Source of the DNA: Lumbricus terrestris
Taxonomy: Eukaryota; Annelida; Clitellata; Crassiclitellata; Lumbricidae
Assembly: GCA_949752735.1 (NCBI GenBank)
Contig: OX457042.1
Span: 25,458,603 to 25,522,602, forward strand
Reading direction: 5' to 3'
DNA: 64,000 nt
The notes beneath the pieces were generated by a model. The model searched no databases. It was not told the DNA's origin and was given only the letters and a program-made list of their open reading frames with translations. Numbering within the stretch: position 1 is the first letter of the stretch; the number at the start of each line of letters is the position of its first letter. Of the stretch, positions 11,801 through 25,945 are shown in pieces. The translations under genes were made by a program, and so were the position numbers.

Positions 11801-14800
11801 TTGATGCGCAGTGCTTCAAATGGAGCATGCTGTGTGATGTAGGGATGGGTTTTGTGATTTGGATAAGGAAGTTTGCCTTGGAGCAAGGTTTACTGGTTCA
11901 GTTCACCTCAAGCCGCCGTGTAAATGCCCTGAGCAAGTCATTCACTCGCAATTGCACACACGCATGCACGCGCACGCACACACACAAACACACGCACACA
12001 CACACACATATAGTTACATACACACACACATAAATACATTTTGGTCCATTGTATCTGATCTGTATTAAGTTACTGTACCCTTAGTGACTTAGACACGAGA
12101 TGATTAAATGGTAAAATGCTCGCACAAAGATCAGAAGTGTCTGGGTTCAATCCATGCTAACCCCGTATTAAAGGGGAACTCAGCCTTCCATTCGGTCGGT
12201 GGTATAGGCGACATTGAGCATAGGATAGTTGGTCGCCTTGCCGGCTGCCACATGTTAAATTCGACCCCTATTGGAATTGTTATTGTCTGTTAATATTTTG
12301 TCATGTAATAATTTCATTGTGATAATATCTGCTTGAAATAATAGAAGAATTTTATTATTGTTTATTGTATTATGTTTCACTGTATGTTTGGCTATGGGTG
12401 TTGATGTTGTTGTTTAGTCAGTGGTGTAGATATTTGCTATCATGTATCACACACCAGCCACGTCTAAATGTTGATAGTAAAGTTCATTTACCGGTAGAAT
12501 GAAAGTTCATCAGGTTGCTTATGTTTTTGCATGTGTGAATACGTGTGTGCATGCAGTTATGTATTTGTATGTATATATAATGTATATATATATATAATAT
12601 ATATATATTTGCATCTATGTATGTATGTTTGGATATGTGTATGTAATATTATATATATGTGTGACGGCAAAAGCCACCTGTCCTCTCACATTATGACAGG
12701 CTACGAAGAAAAATGAATTCAGTAACACATTGAGAAATACCCCTTCTCTTCTTATTCTTCAATTTATTGGATCAAAAATATGTGTGTGTATGCATGTGTT
12801 GCACGAATGTATTTATGTGTTTATGTATATATGTACGACACTGTACGTAGTATGTATGTACGAATGTATATGTATGCCTGACTGACTATGTGCCTCAGTT
12901 TCACATATCTCCGTGTCCATGCTTGTGTTAAAAATTTTGTTAGTGACAATTATATATAAATAATATGTGTATATGCATTGCATTGTATATATATGTATGT
13001 ATATGCATTGTATGTATTTAATGCTGTACTTTTGTATGTATGACATAGAAGTGTACATATGTAGGAATGGATGTATATGAGTATGTATGAATTGTTTTTT
13101 GTTTGTGTATGTATGTATAAAATGTGCATGTATGTATGCATGTATAATTGTATATATATATATCTGTGTATTTGCCCATGTATGTATTATGTATGTGTAC
13201 ATTTACATATATATCTGTGTATACAGCACTTCAAAGAACCTTTTTGCACTTGGTTATTTCCAGGAACTGTTGACCCCATTCATTTTATTTTTTTACCGGA
13301 TGCTTCAAGCTCAAACCGTCATGCAATACAGGTGGGAGATTAATTAGGTAATTCATTAAGCTGATGGATCCGGATGAAGGTCACGGGATAAGTAGGTCTG
13401 CTTGTTGAAATGTAGGAAATGCCCTGGGTTAAAATGATGAAGATATATTTCAATCATAGATCTGTAAAAAACGATGGAAACGGAATAAAAAATAGAAAAG
13501 TCGTTTTATTAAAAAATAAATAAAAACGGAAAAACGATGAAAAAATGGAAACGGAAAATAATTTGACGTTGTTACATCTTCAACCGCATTTTATGCTTAA
13601 AAACCTTGTTTATTCAATTTGATCTTAATCGGGAAACAGCGCTACTTTATTAGTAGTCCAAAATTAATTATGAGTGACGTTAATCCACATTCTATAACAA
13701 TTATTTTTTCCATAAGTTCCCATAAGATCATGCTGATCAACAGAAAGCAGACTATAGATGTGTGCAAAGTCATATATTGTACTTAAAATTGCCAATTTAT
13801 ACCGGTATATAGGACTACGAAGTTTATATCAAAATAACTCTTAGAAAGTTCATTTCTTGTAGGGACCTGCTATACATGTTTTTCTAAAATGATGTTGTTA
13901 AACAATTAAATAATGACTGTAGTTAGCCGAATCCTTAGGAGTACGGTGAAAACATACAAAATATCAGAAAGAAAAAAATAAAGAAAGTAACAATAGACAC
14001 AGCAAATAACTAGATACACTTATATAAAAAAATAAAAAATAAACGTAAAAAAGACGTGGTTTTGAAAATGATAAAAAAAAACGAGAAAAACTTTTTAACA
14101 ACTGTATTGGATCAAAAATGTGAAACATGTTGTCTTGATTGTGACAAAATAAATATTGGCATAACAATAATGTTATCTCTTCATAACGTTGTTTTAGGTT
14201 AAGATTACAGTGTGTGGTACTTGTCCTGCTCTTGCTTCTCATACATGTGCTCTTGTTTCCCAGCCCTATTGACTATTTGAAGCGGGCCAACAATGGTGTG
14301 TGAGTGTGTGTGAGTGAGTTTGTGTGTGTGTTTATTGTGTTGATATGTTTAGAAGCGCGTCGGTACTGGTTGAATCTGGTTCACTGGGCTTTTCGCACAC
14401 GCAGCAATGTGTCAAAAGTAGTCCGTACTCGTTTTTTATTGCTCTTCCCCGTCCCTCCCCCTCCTCTATCTTTTATCCGCCCTTGCGCGCATTGTGAAAT
14501 CATACTCACTGTGGTTGTGTGATATTTGTAAAATTTCTCATTGAGAAGAATGTGCCTTTCTTCTTTAATAGCCAATTAAGTATATGAGGTGTTTTTGGAA
14601 GAAGAGTGGGGAGGGGTGTGTGTGTGGGGGGGGGGGGGGGGTGTTCTCGTTCTGTGGTCTCCGGTCTGTGGATCCCCTTGATCTCCTAGTTTCCCCCTTG
14701 CTCTACGGTTAAGGACTACCATGACTACACACCGTGCCTTTGCCATCTTGTTCTGTCTATGTAGAATTCCCCCCCCCCCCCCCGCTCAATTCTTAGTCAG

Positions 14801-15537
14801 ATTTTAGTCGTGTGAGTATCACTGGCATGAGTACTCTCATCTCTCCTTTGGATGAGGACTTAATTGTAACACCTTTTACAGCTTTCCAAAGAATCTAGTT
14901 GTTGTGCTGCCTGACTGTTTAAATGGACTGGAAAAATAGGAGAACAGAGAAGCGATTGTCTTGGTTGGGGGTGGGAAGGAACGGAGAGAGGGAGGGAGGA
15001 GTAAGGGCAACGGTGGGAGTGGGGGTCAGAATCCAGAAATCAAATGTTTAGGGGTCAGAAAGGGAGTGTGGCTAGAGCACGTGTGTCCTAGATTTCCAGT
15101 GGGGTCATATTCGTTCAGCTGACGCCCTTTGGATGGGGAGGAAAGGGGAGGGATGGGAAGATGGGGGGGGGGGACGAGGAAGGGATGGGAAGATGGGTTT
15201 CATGGTTGTAAAAATCTCATCAAAGAACCGCCGCCGCCGTCTTTCTGGTTCCGGTTAAGCGTTCAGTTGGTGTAGATCTTTATTGAGGAAAATGCTTGTG
15301 TGTGGGAACACCTCTATCTGTGTGTGTGTGCGTGCGTTTGTGTGATTGCCTCTATTTGTTTGGCTATATTATGACGTTTTTATGTTTGCATGTCTGTGTG
15401 CGTGTGTGGATTTGTTTGTGTGTGTGGCGGAATATGTATATGCTGTGTGTGTGTAATTGTTGTGTGTATTCATGTGTTTGGTTGGTCGTGTGCATGTTTG
15501 GATGTGTTTGTGTATGTACGTTATGTGTTTCACCCAG

Positions 15538-15594
<57 letters not shown>

Positions 15595-18500
15595 GGGTGG
15601 GTGGGATGGTGTTGGCTGGCGTGGGTGGAAATGGTTTCGCAGGTGTTGAGGAAAGGATTTCAGGTGTGTCCCATTGACATTTATCTCACCTCCTTCCCTG
15701 TTATCCATCCATTCAAGATAAGTAGCAGAGGAGGTCAGTCTCCTACTGTCAGGATCTATTTACAGCAACGACGACGTTAGAACAATGTTAATGATTGACA
15801 GATTAAAGTTACTGAGAGCACGAGAAATGTTTTTGCTTGTTCGATTAATTTTCTATTAATATTTTTACTTGTTTTGTGAGCAACACGATGATAATGTGAT
15901 GCTTTTGAGTGCGTAATTGAACGATCAATTTTTTATTTGAGGTTAATGCTCGCTGGGGAAAGTCCAAGATGACGACAAAATTAATTGTTTCATTGCAATA
16001 AAGCAGTTGGATGATTGACGTTTTTTTTAAAAGGAAAGAAGCAACTAACACAGTGACTACACACATGCACACACACACACACACACACACACATGCACGC
16101 ACACACACACACACACATACAAACACATCTCAACACAAACACACACACACACACACATGCAAATTAATCGAATTTAATTGAGTGATCGCGATTAAATTTA
16201 GAAGATTAATTAATTATAATTACTTTAAAATTATTATTATTATTAATTAATTTAATTTGTAACGCACGCATGCAAGAGTGTTCCCTGTAGGCTGTGTGCA
16301 TGCGTGGCACGCAGCATCCATTACACGCCCGCACTGTGCACGTAACAGATGGGATTTTTAATACTTTAAAAATCAAGAACGTTGCTGATTTTTTTTTGTA
16401 TGAAATTTGAGTACAAATTTAGTTGAAAGCAGCATATTTAAAGTTGCACAGCTGCATCGTGACATATTTGCACTATGCGCGGCATTTGAAAAAACTGACA
16501 GAAAAGTTCATTCAACTGCATGATATAAAAGTCATCGCTAAAATGAGAAATTGTTTCTCTCATATGTCTCCTGCCGGGTATCGACCCGCTATTCCGAGGG
16601 TCCACTATTCCGAATATCTGCTTTATTTTGTTCGTTATCCTTGGTGGTTAGGTTTACCGTGGGTTAGGGTTGAGGTAGGGTTGGGTTGATTAGGATTATG
16701 TTTAAAGTTATGGTTAGGGTTGGGGAGGGTTAGGGTTATGGTTGGGGTGGGTTAGGGTTATGGTTAGGATTGGGTGGGTTAGAGTTAGGGTTATGGTAAG
16801 GGTTGGTGTGAGTTAGGGTTAGGGTTATAGTTAGGTTTAGGGTTAGAGTTCGGAATAGTGGACCTTCGGAATAGTGGACTCTCGGAATAGTTGACCCAAA
16901 CCTCCTGCCGTCAGCTCTCGGCGAATGACAGGTCTGTCTACCGTACGTAGAGAAAGCGCCTCTGAGTAGTTTCCTTGAAGAGGCGCTATATAAATAAATG
17001 AATGAATGAAAACGTTGGCACACAATCACGCACCGACATATGAATCAATGCGCTTTTACTATAGCGCATTTTAGTTCGCTTCTGAGAGCTCAGCGTCTGC
17101 GCTAAGCATCGTCATTGCCAGCAGCATGACCAGCCGTCGGGCGGGCGGGTGGCCGAGGTCTCGTGTTGCTGAGTGCCTCTTGTGTATGTTTTTGGGAAGC
17201 TAATTAACCTGCCAATATCTGTCCATTTTGCGTGCAGGTCTTTTATCAGGTATTTACCTGAAACTGAGATAGCCTCGATTCTTTCCGGAGGGAGGGGTAA
17301 TGGGAGGGTGGGGGTGGGGGGGGAGGGGAGTGACAGGTACAGCGGAGTCTCGTTATAATATAACTGATTATATATTATACAGCCTGGAGTGATATGATCG
17401 ATATATAATTATATCGTAAAGTTCTTGTGTCTGTTCTGTGTCTAGTTTGATGGCAGTAGAAGACAATGTTCCTTTGATTGTAGTATTTTGTTACAAAGTC
17501 TTTTGTTGTTATGAAGTATGGAACAACTGAAAACCATTGTGTTTGAATTGATTGTGGTTCTCTTGTTGTCAAATGGGGTTCTTTTCTGATGAGGAGGAGG
17601 AGGAGGAGGAGATGGTGTGTCAAAATTTGCACTTACATTTACCAGCAGGATTTTAAATCTCTGGATGTTGAGACTGGTGCAATCCCAGGAATTTCATTTA
17701 TGCCGTTTGAGTTTCAATTAAATTCATAGGCTTTATTGATCGCCAAAAAATATGAGTACATGTTCACATATGAGTTCATTGGAGTCAAAGGGTGAACCCA
17801 AAAAGATCTATATCGTTCCGCTAGCAGGGTCACCATTTCTGATTTCTATTTTTAATTGTATACAATGACACTATTAAACCATTACAGCATGAATCCGAAC
17901 AAGTAAACCTACGAGGATGCAGTAAAGAACAAGTGCATACAAATAATATAACAGATCAGATTAATATTATGCATGTGGTGTGGTCGGGATTTTAGTGTTG
18001 CGAGGATGAGATTTTTTTGTGTTAATGTGGCAATGCTTTGGTGTTAATTTGGCATGATTTTGGTGTTAATAGGCAGGGATTTGGTGTACATATGGCAGGG
18101 TTTTGGTTTGGCATAAATGTAACAACGTTTTGATGTTGATGTTGCAGGATTTTGGTGTTAATGGGGCAGGGATTTGGTATTCAAGTGGCAGGGTTTTGGT
18201 GTTAATGAGTCAGGATTTTGGTGTTAATGTGGCATGGGTTTTGTTGTTAATGTGGCTGAGATTTTGTGTTCGTGTGACAGGGTTTGGTGTCAATTAAGCC
18301 AGGTTGTGATGTTTTTTAAGTCTACATGGCTTGGAGTTTAAAAATTACGAATGGGTTTTTGCTTAAAATAGTTTGTGTCAATCAGTTAACATTGTCAACT
18401 TTCAGACTGAAACCTTAGTAACGAGAACCAGATTCAGTTTGAACAGTTTTAACACAGTACTTAGTCACGGGAACCGGTTTTCGGGCACAGACCTCGTTAG

Positions 18501-21500
18501 GGATCCCCATCCTTGACTTGGGTTGCTATGACGATGACTTCTTGCCTTGCATGTTGCCCACCCACCCCTCCACCTCCGAGTAACCTGATTCTAATTACCT
18601 GTCTATAGTAACCAGGTGTTTCCTTTTCCATTACCAGGTTCTGGCGTCAACATGGAAACCGGATTATACTTCACGGCGGAACCGCGCAGCACCATAGTAC
18701 TCCGCAACCAAATGGCGCTGCTGAACTGTTCGGCTTTCGGTGGATCGTCATCATCTGGCGCCCAGGTGAACATTACCTGGCGCAAGGATGGCACCGAGAT
18801 GATTGTTTCGGAGGGTGGTAGAGTGACTGTTCTGTCGAATGGATCGCTGGTCATTCGACGTGTTGTTAAGAAGGCGAAGCATCACGAAACGGACAAAGGA
18901 GTTTACGAGTGCGTCGCAGCCAATGACGTCGGTGCTATTGTCAGCCGCCAGGCCCTGCTCCAGGTGGCGGGTACGTTTCGAGTTGATTTCTTTGTTGCAA
19001 CGACTGATTAATTATACATCGTGATCGTGGATTTGTTAGGGATGTGATCATAGTCATTTTGCTAATTGTATTATTTAGCTGTGGCTGGATTGGGAGCGCC
19101 TCTGAGTAGGCTTCTTGAAGGGGCGCTACCTAAGTTTTCGGAATGAATGAAAAAATGAATGAATTATTAGTCGAAATGATTATAATAATAATAATGATAA
19201 TAATAATAATAATAACGATAATAATAATAATGATGATAATAATGATGATGATAATAATAATGATGATGATAATAATAATGATGATGGTGATAATGATAAT
19301 AATGATGATAACAACAATAATGATGATGATAATAATGATAATAATCATCAGCATCTTTGAATGATTACAATTCGTAGTGTGACAGCACGATCACAAGTTA
19401 TTACAGCAGTCGAATTTAGTTGTTGGCAGCCAACAGGGAAATTATTCATTTTACCAGGGCGCTCATCGCAACCTACTACTTATTTTACCAGCACCATCTG
19501 CTGATTGGAAGGTTGAGTGGACCTTATAGGGAGGATGATGGGAAGTAATCCCTCTGCATCCGTGTGCTACTCCTGCCATTACCCTTACCCCTCCCCATTG
19601 TGGGTAGACAATCCATATAAATACTCTGGGTTAGTAATTATGTGATTCTGGTTGGATGAGTGTGTGGGTGTATGGATGGATGGATGGCAGGTTTTTTAAA
19701 AGGATTTTTTTAGAACTGCACAACCCCTTCTTTCCGTTTCCATCCTTCATGGTACATTACTCCCATGACAATGCCATAATAATGACAATCACCTGTTTAC
19801 TGTTTTTAAATGTACATAGGTGCTTCTACAACTATACAAATCATCCATTTAGAATTGCACATTTTATGTTGAACTGCATGCTAAAATAACCCGGATGGGT
19901 GGGTGGGTGGATGCATGGATGGATGGATAATGATACCCATGGTGGATGGATGGATGGGTGGATGGATGGATAATAATGATACCCATACTAGCAGAGGTAG
20001 TAGTAGCAGCAACTAGCTATACTAGCAGTAGTAATAGCATTAACTAGTACTAATGCTATATTACTACTGCTGGTATAGTTAGTTGCTACTACCACTACTA
20101 CTACCTCTGGTAGTGTGGGTATCATTATTATTATTATTACAGTTATCAGGGTGAGTTTGTAATTTACAGTTATCTGTAATTTACTTGGTGGAATTGGAGT
20201 GGCAGTTGTTGCATTGCCTGTGATTATAATAGTGCTATAGAAATTGTGAGATTGGGCTGCATTAGAAAAGTTTCTTGTTTACCATTAAGATCGTCAGCGT
20301 TTCAAGATGTTTGTGCGCTGATGTGAATTCACAAGTTGAGGTTGATATGCCGAAAGAGAGAGAGACAGAGAGGGAGAGAGAGACAGAGACAGAGAGGGAC
20401 AGGGCTTTCTAAAAATACACTCCATTAGTTGATTTGACCTATTGAGTGAAGACTGTACTTAAGAATGCCATGGCCTTGGAGCGGCTGGAGTTTGAATGGA
20501 TTGTAATGGAGGGAGGACTCGCCCTAGATATTATGTACTTGTAAGCTGGCAGTGATAATAATAATAAGAGGAGGTCAAACGAGAGAGAGAGGAATAACAA
20601 CAGAAGAAGAAGAATAAGAAGAGATGCGTTACTGAATTCATTTTCATCACTGGTATATGAGAGGACAGGTGGCCTTTGCCGTCAGATCCTTCTTCCAACC
20701 AAGATAATGTATATATATAGGGCCGTTGTACTATCTTATTCATTCAAGTATTTATATTAGCACCTCTTCAAGGAAACTAATCAGAGGTGATCCGGACTCC
20801 AGCACGGCGATAACGAACAGTTTTCAAGTGCTTATAAAATGTGTCAGAGAGTGGTCTAGAGAACAGGCGCAGCTCAAGATGGGGCAAATCCATACTGCAG
20901 TGCCAACCACACATGGCCCAGTTGAACAGAAACTCAGAATTGAGTGGATCATTTATAAGTCAAGATTAGTATTGAAAGAAACTTGCTTGAAGTCCTCTCA
21001 GTTGAATGTCCAAAGCTCTAACCTTTGGACTGGTATACATAGGTCTATATATACTTGTGCTCCAATGTAATTCAGTTTACATAATTTCTGATTCTTGACA
21101 AGTTTTTTTGAGCAGCTACATAGAACTAAGTTGTGATTGGGCCTTCAATGCGTGATTTCGTTTGGGCTTTGAGCACCTGCTCATTTGTTTGTATTATGAG
21201 AGTAGTAAGTTTCAAGGGTTTGAAACCCTAAAAATAAATAATTAATTTTTAAAAAACTATTTCGATATATTTTGCGACCATGATGTTTATTGGAAAAACC
21301 CGAAATGCAGCCCTGGCATTCCTTCGTGGCTACATCCCGATTTGTATGTTTATTTTTCTCTGTTTATTTTAGAATTTTTAGAATTTTTTAGAATTTGTTT
21401 TGTATTGTGTTTGAAAACAGGGTAGCCATATGTGCAGGCATTTTAAAAAGTATTTTTTGGCTAGTTATTTCACGGCTTTCTGGTTATTAGTACTTAGTAG

Positions 21501-24500
21501 TACCAAATCACAGGTAGTGCAATTCAGTACTTGCAACCCTTATAACCTTTGGCGCAATTCAGCCTTCACCTAACCTTTCCTTCTGCTTGAACCTGATTTT
21601 GGCCGTTGACCTTTTTCCGTTTCTGTCGGCCATTTTGCTTAAATTCGGACTCCGGGCTGCCACGGATTAGGTCCGCCCACCCGGGCCAATCCGAACCGTT
21701 TGATTGACACATTGCGGGAATGCCTTGGCAAGGGCGCGGAAGCGTTGGTTGGCCTTGAGCCGATCGAGCGCGTGTACGTAAAATATTAGGAAAAACGGGT
21801 TGTGTGATGTGTTCGGCTACTGTCCCGAGGGAGAGAGAGACAGAGACATAACGAGAGAGAGACAGAGAGAGAGACAGAGAGAGAGACAGAGAGACAGAGA
21901 CAGAACGAGAGAGAGAAGCTTTCAGTTATGCTTAGTTATGCTGCATTCCGTTAGACTAAGTGCAGACGTGTCCGTGCTCATGCTGCATTCCATTAGACTA
22001 AGTGAAGACGTATTTAGTGAAGTTGTATTCCGTCGGTTAGACGAAGCAGTGAGACGTATGCGTATACTGCATTCCGTTAGTTGAAGTGATGCTATTACAG
22101 TGGCAGATCACGGCTGTTTTTAGCTTTAGATTAAAATCCAGTTTTGTGTATCTCAACATCAGTGTGGGATTTAGATTTGGTGAGGCCCTAAGCTATGTAA
22201 AGCATGGATCCCCATTGTTAAAACATTTTGCTAGAAGGTATCGCAAATTATTTTAAAATATCTATGTCTTTTAATCATTTAGTAGCACGGTGCTTAAAGT
22301 GATAAAGTCAAATTATTTTCGTACGAATGCATTTACATATATTCAGCATTTGGTTGACTTCATCACTTTCAGAAATTTTAATACAGTGTACCATGGAAAA
22401 ACCTACTTAAATGTGATTTTTAAAATACTTAGGCTGCAGTTTGCATTATTTGTTTCAAAACCCCAAATACATTCTGAATTTTTGTGAGCCCCCTTTGGAT
22501 TGTGAGGCCCTATGCTGTAACATTTTTAGCTTACAATTAAATCCCTGCTGATCATTTTTTGAGCACCATTTGTTGCACAGCTATGCTGCCATATGTACTG
22601 TTTAAATGTGTGTGTCACAATGGTATAAGTAACTTGGAGCTGCCAATGGTTCCCTATGGTTCCTGAGCTGTCAGTGGTTCCCACAATTTCCGAGCTGGCA
22701 GTAGTCCGCACAGGTTCCAGAGGTGTAAATAGAAGACTGTAGAACCCTGCGATTTTTGCACTGTTGTTAGTTCCCTACAGTTCCTAAGCTGTCAGCAGCA
22801 GTTCACAATGGTTCATGAACTGTCAGTAGTTGCCTCCAGTACCCTCCCTAACTGTCGTTGGTTGCAAACCGTATAGATCTAGAGCTGGCGGCCTTTCCTT
22901 TATATATATATATATATGGCTTGCTGTCATTGCTATTGCTGCAGGCAGGAACTTTGATGTATTGATTCTTGTTCTTGCAGTGCGCTGTTAGCTCTCGAGA
23001 GCAAATTGATGGACGAAGAAATTGATGGGCTTAATAGGCTTTTATTTTGTCTAGCTGTATCCTGGATTTTGGTATTCATGGATTGATTGATTGATTTGTG
23101 AATGATTGATTGACTGATTGATTAATTGCCTGATTGATTGACTGATTGATGGTTGATTGATTGATTGTTTGTGGTTGATTGATTGATTGACTGACCGGAA
23201 TCATACACAATACAGTTATGGCAGACAAAAACTGCCCGTACATGTAAATTCCACAAAAGGTAGAGATTGGACAGTGGTGCATGCCTTAAAAAAGTCTGAG
23301 AAAATTTAACTTTCAGTTAAAATACTAAACCTATGAAGCAAATAATGATAAGTATAAATAATAAAGATGACGAAAATACCAGAACAATGAGAATGCTAAG
23401 AACCAGTGTGCTTTTTTCATGGTCTACTCTACTGGTTGTTTTTAAATGCACATCATTCATTTGGGTTGGGAATGGAGGGGTGGGAGGTGTTAGCGCATGC
23501 TGTCTTTGGTTCTGCTTTCCTCCTTGTCTCTTATTGCTCTGTTTAATGTATATTGAAATGTGTCTGATTTGGTGTTAATGTGGTTTAATTGTCATATTTT
23601 ATTTTATTTTAAATTTTTTGTGTATTAGTATCCTAGCCTATATGTTGTGGTTTTTGCAATGACCTGTACTAATGTCCTATGTCTTTTGGTATTAGTAATG
23701 TCCTGTACTAATGTCTTATGTCTTTTGGTTTTTGCAATGTCCTGCAGTAATGTCATATATGTTTTGATATTAAATATGCTGTGTACTAATGTTATATGTT
23801 TTGGTATTTGCCCCGTCCTGCAGTAATATCTTAGTCTTTTGGTATTTGCAATGCCCTGTGCCTAATGTCCGTTGTGTTTTGATATTTTATATGTCCTATA
23901 ACTAATGTTCCATTTACCGGGATGACTGTGATGACAGCGCATATCTAGGTCAGCATGCAGTGGTGGATCTAGGTCAACCGTAGGCGGCGCTGCTGCGCTC
24001 TGTAGCGTTGTTCATTGACGAACAAGCCAAGCCCACTTATGAATGATTATATCTCGATCCATTCAAGCCATTCTGACAAGTAATATAGCCGAGAGAAGAC
24101 CATTAACGGAAACTTTTCATGCGCGCCTATAAAACTAAGTCAAGTCTTCGGATTCTTGACACGAATTCTGAAATGTGTATATTGGTCAGTGGCATGTATG
24201 TAATACATATATATACATACACACATATATAATATGTATGTGTGTGTGGTGTGGTGTGTGTATGCACGCATGCTTATATGTGTGTATGTATGTGTGTATA
24301 TGTATAAGCTGCATATGTAATTATGTATGTAATACTGTGTATGACTTATAGTATTATATGTAGTTGGGGGAGACAATTTTGTGATAGACGGAGAGGAATT
24401 AAAGGTGGTTTCAAGTTTTATGTTTTTACGATCTGTATTAGAAAAGAGGGCAAGTGCGATACGGAAATAAAACGTAGGGTGGCGATAGGAAAAACTGCAA

Positions 24501-25911
24501 TGAATGGATTGGAAAAATATGAAAAAACTGAAAGGACAATATACAATATGTATGCAGGCATGATATGCATGTACTTGAATGCATGTATTTAATTTGTGTG
24601 TGCGTATATTATGTGTGCAATGTGTGCATGTACATGTATGTTTGTGTATGAATGCGTGCAGTTACACAATGCAATACTTGGAGGATTTGGAGGAAAAATG
24701 AGCGATAACAAAACACCAGTGGATAGACAATATAAATGAGGACAAAACATCACTTGGACTGATACTAAGTCAAGCAATGGACAAATGACAAATGACCAAG
24801 GACAATGGAAGTAATTTATTCTTTGCATTAGGACAATGGAAGTCATTTATTCATTGTATTATCACCAAAATGACTGGTTTCAGGAACTGATGATAATGAT
24901 GATGATCTGACATGTATTTGTATGTTTGCATGCAAGTGTGTATGTGTATAATGTGTAGGTATGCTTGGTATATATGATTATGTATGTGTGTATGCATGCG
25001 CAGTTGTATATGTGTGCATGTGTGTAATATGTGTGTGTTTGTATGTGTTTGTGTGTATATATGTATGTGTGTATGCATGTATATGTTTGTGCATTTAAAT
25101 AGAAAGACATTTGATATGGTATACCATTTAGTATCTGTCATTCACAGAGTGATCACACTAATATGGGCACATTCGTGGACTCCGAAATCTGTTTGAGACC
25201 TCCATGGCACGTGGCACCAATTATGACACATCAAGCAATATATCTAATATGTGGGGTGCAGTGCCTGAAGCTGGAAGGTTGCAAGTTCGAATCCACCTCA
25301 AGCTGCTGCGTAGCAATACCTTCACTCGCAATTGCTCGTGCGCTTTTTTGTGAAACTCGGATTCAGTGTCCGCGCTGTAGACGGGAGCACCTCTGATTAG
25401 CCATCTTGAAGAGGCGCTATGACAAGTGCTCGTTCGTACGAACATATAGCCGTATACGCTAATCTAACAAGTGCATTTCTTGGAGATATACGCACATAGT
25501 GTACGGCCATGGTCTTACTTACTATTCACGTCCTGATCTTGAGCTTTTCATCTTGATCTTGGGGGGTTGGTCTTGTCTCTCTGACCCTGAGGTTGATTGG
25601 AGTATGTATTTTATGTTCTGTGTGATGCCGGTGCACAACGACAGAGGGCCTCATTGTTGTTTTCTTATCAGGTAGAACAAGACAGTCTCGGTACAGTCAG
25701 GGTCATGACTGCAGCAGTGGGTCCTGTAGTCACTGGTTCTAATGAGGCAGTTACTTGAGGTCACTGCCATAGACAAAGAGTATTCGCATATAATACATAC
25801 ATACATACATACATACATACATACGTACATACGTACATACATATATATATACATATATACATACATACATACATACATACACACACATACGTACGTACAT
25901 ACGTACGTACG

Positions 25912-25945
<34 letters not shown>

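Larger units (their letters stand above)
2824..18637 (+). other. Intron 1 (15.8 kb)
   Basis: This runs from the donor GTAAGC to the acceptor before Ig1. It contains a dispersed repeat at 4100-4200, MITEs and DNA transposons (4820-4963, 5555-6395, 6454-8632, 13455-14106, 16577-16902), SINE pieces, TATG-rich microsatellite DNA (12530-13220), (GT)n at 15541-15591, (CA)n around 11955-12040 and 16065-16157, and a tandem array at 17985-18310. No additional exon is recognised. Confidence 0.75.

Noticed and set aside
16577..16902. True telomere or chromosome fusion site
   Set aside because: The TTAGGG-like units are degenerate, and this stretch and the two like it are bounded by TIRs and target duplications.
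18603..18854. 83-residue minus-strand ORF over Ig1
   Set aside because: Shadow of exon 2, which has clear Ig motifs on the + strand.
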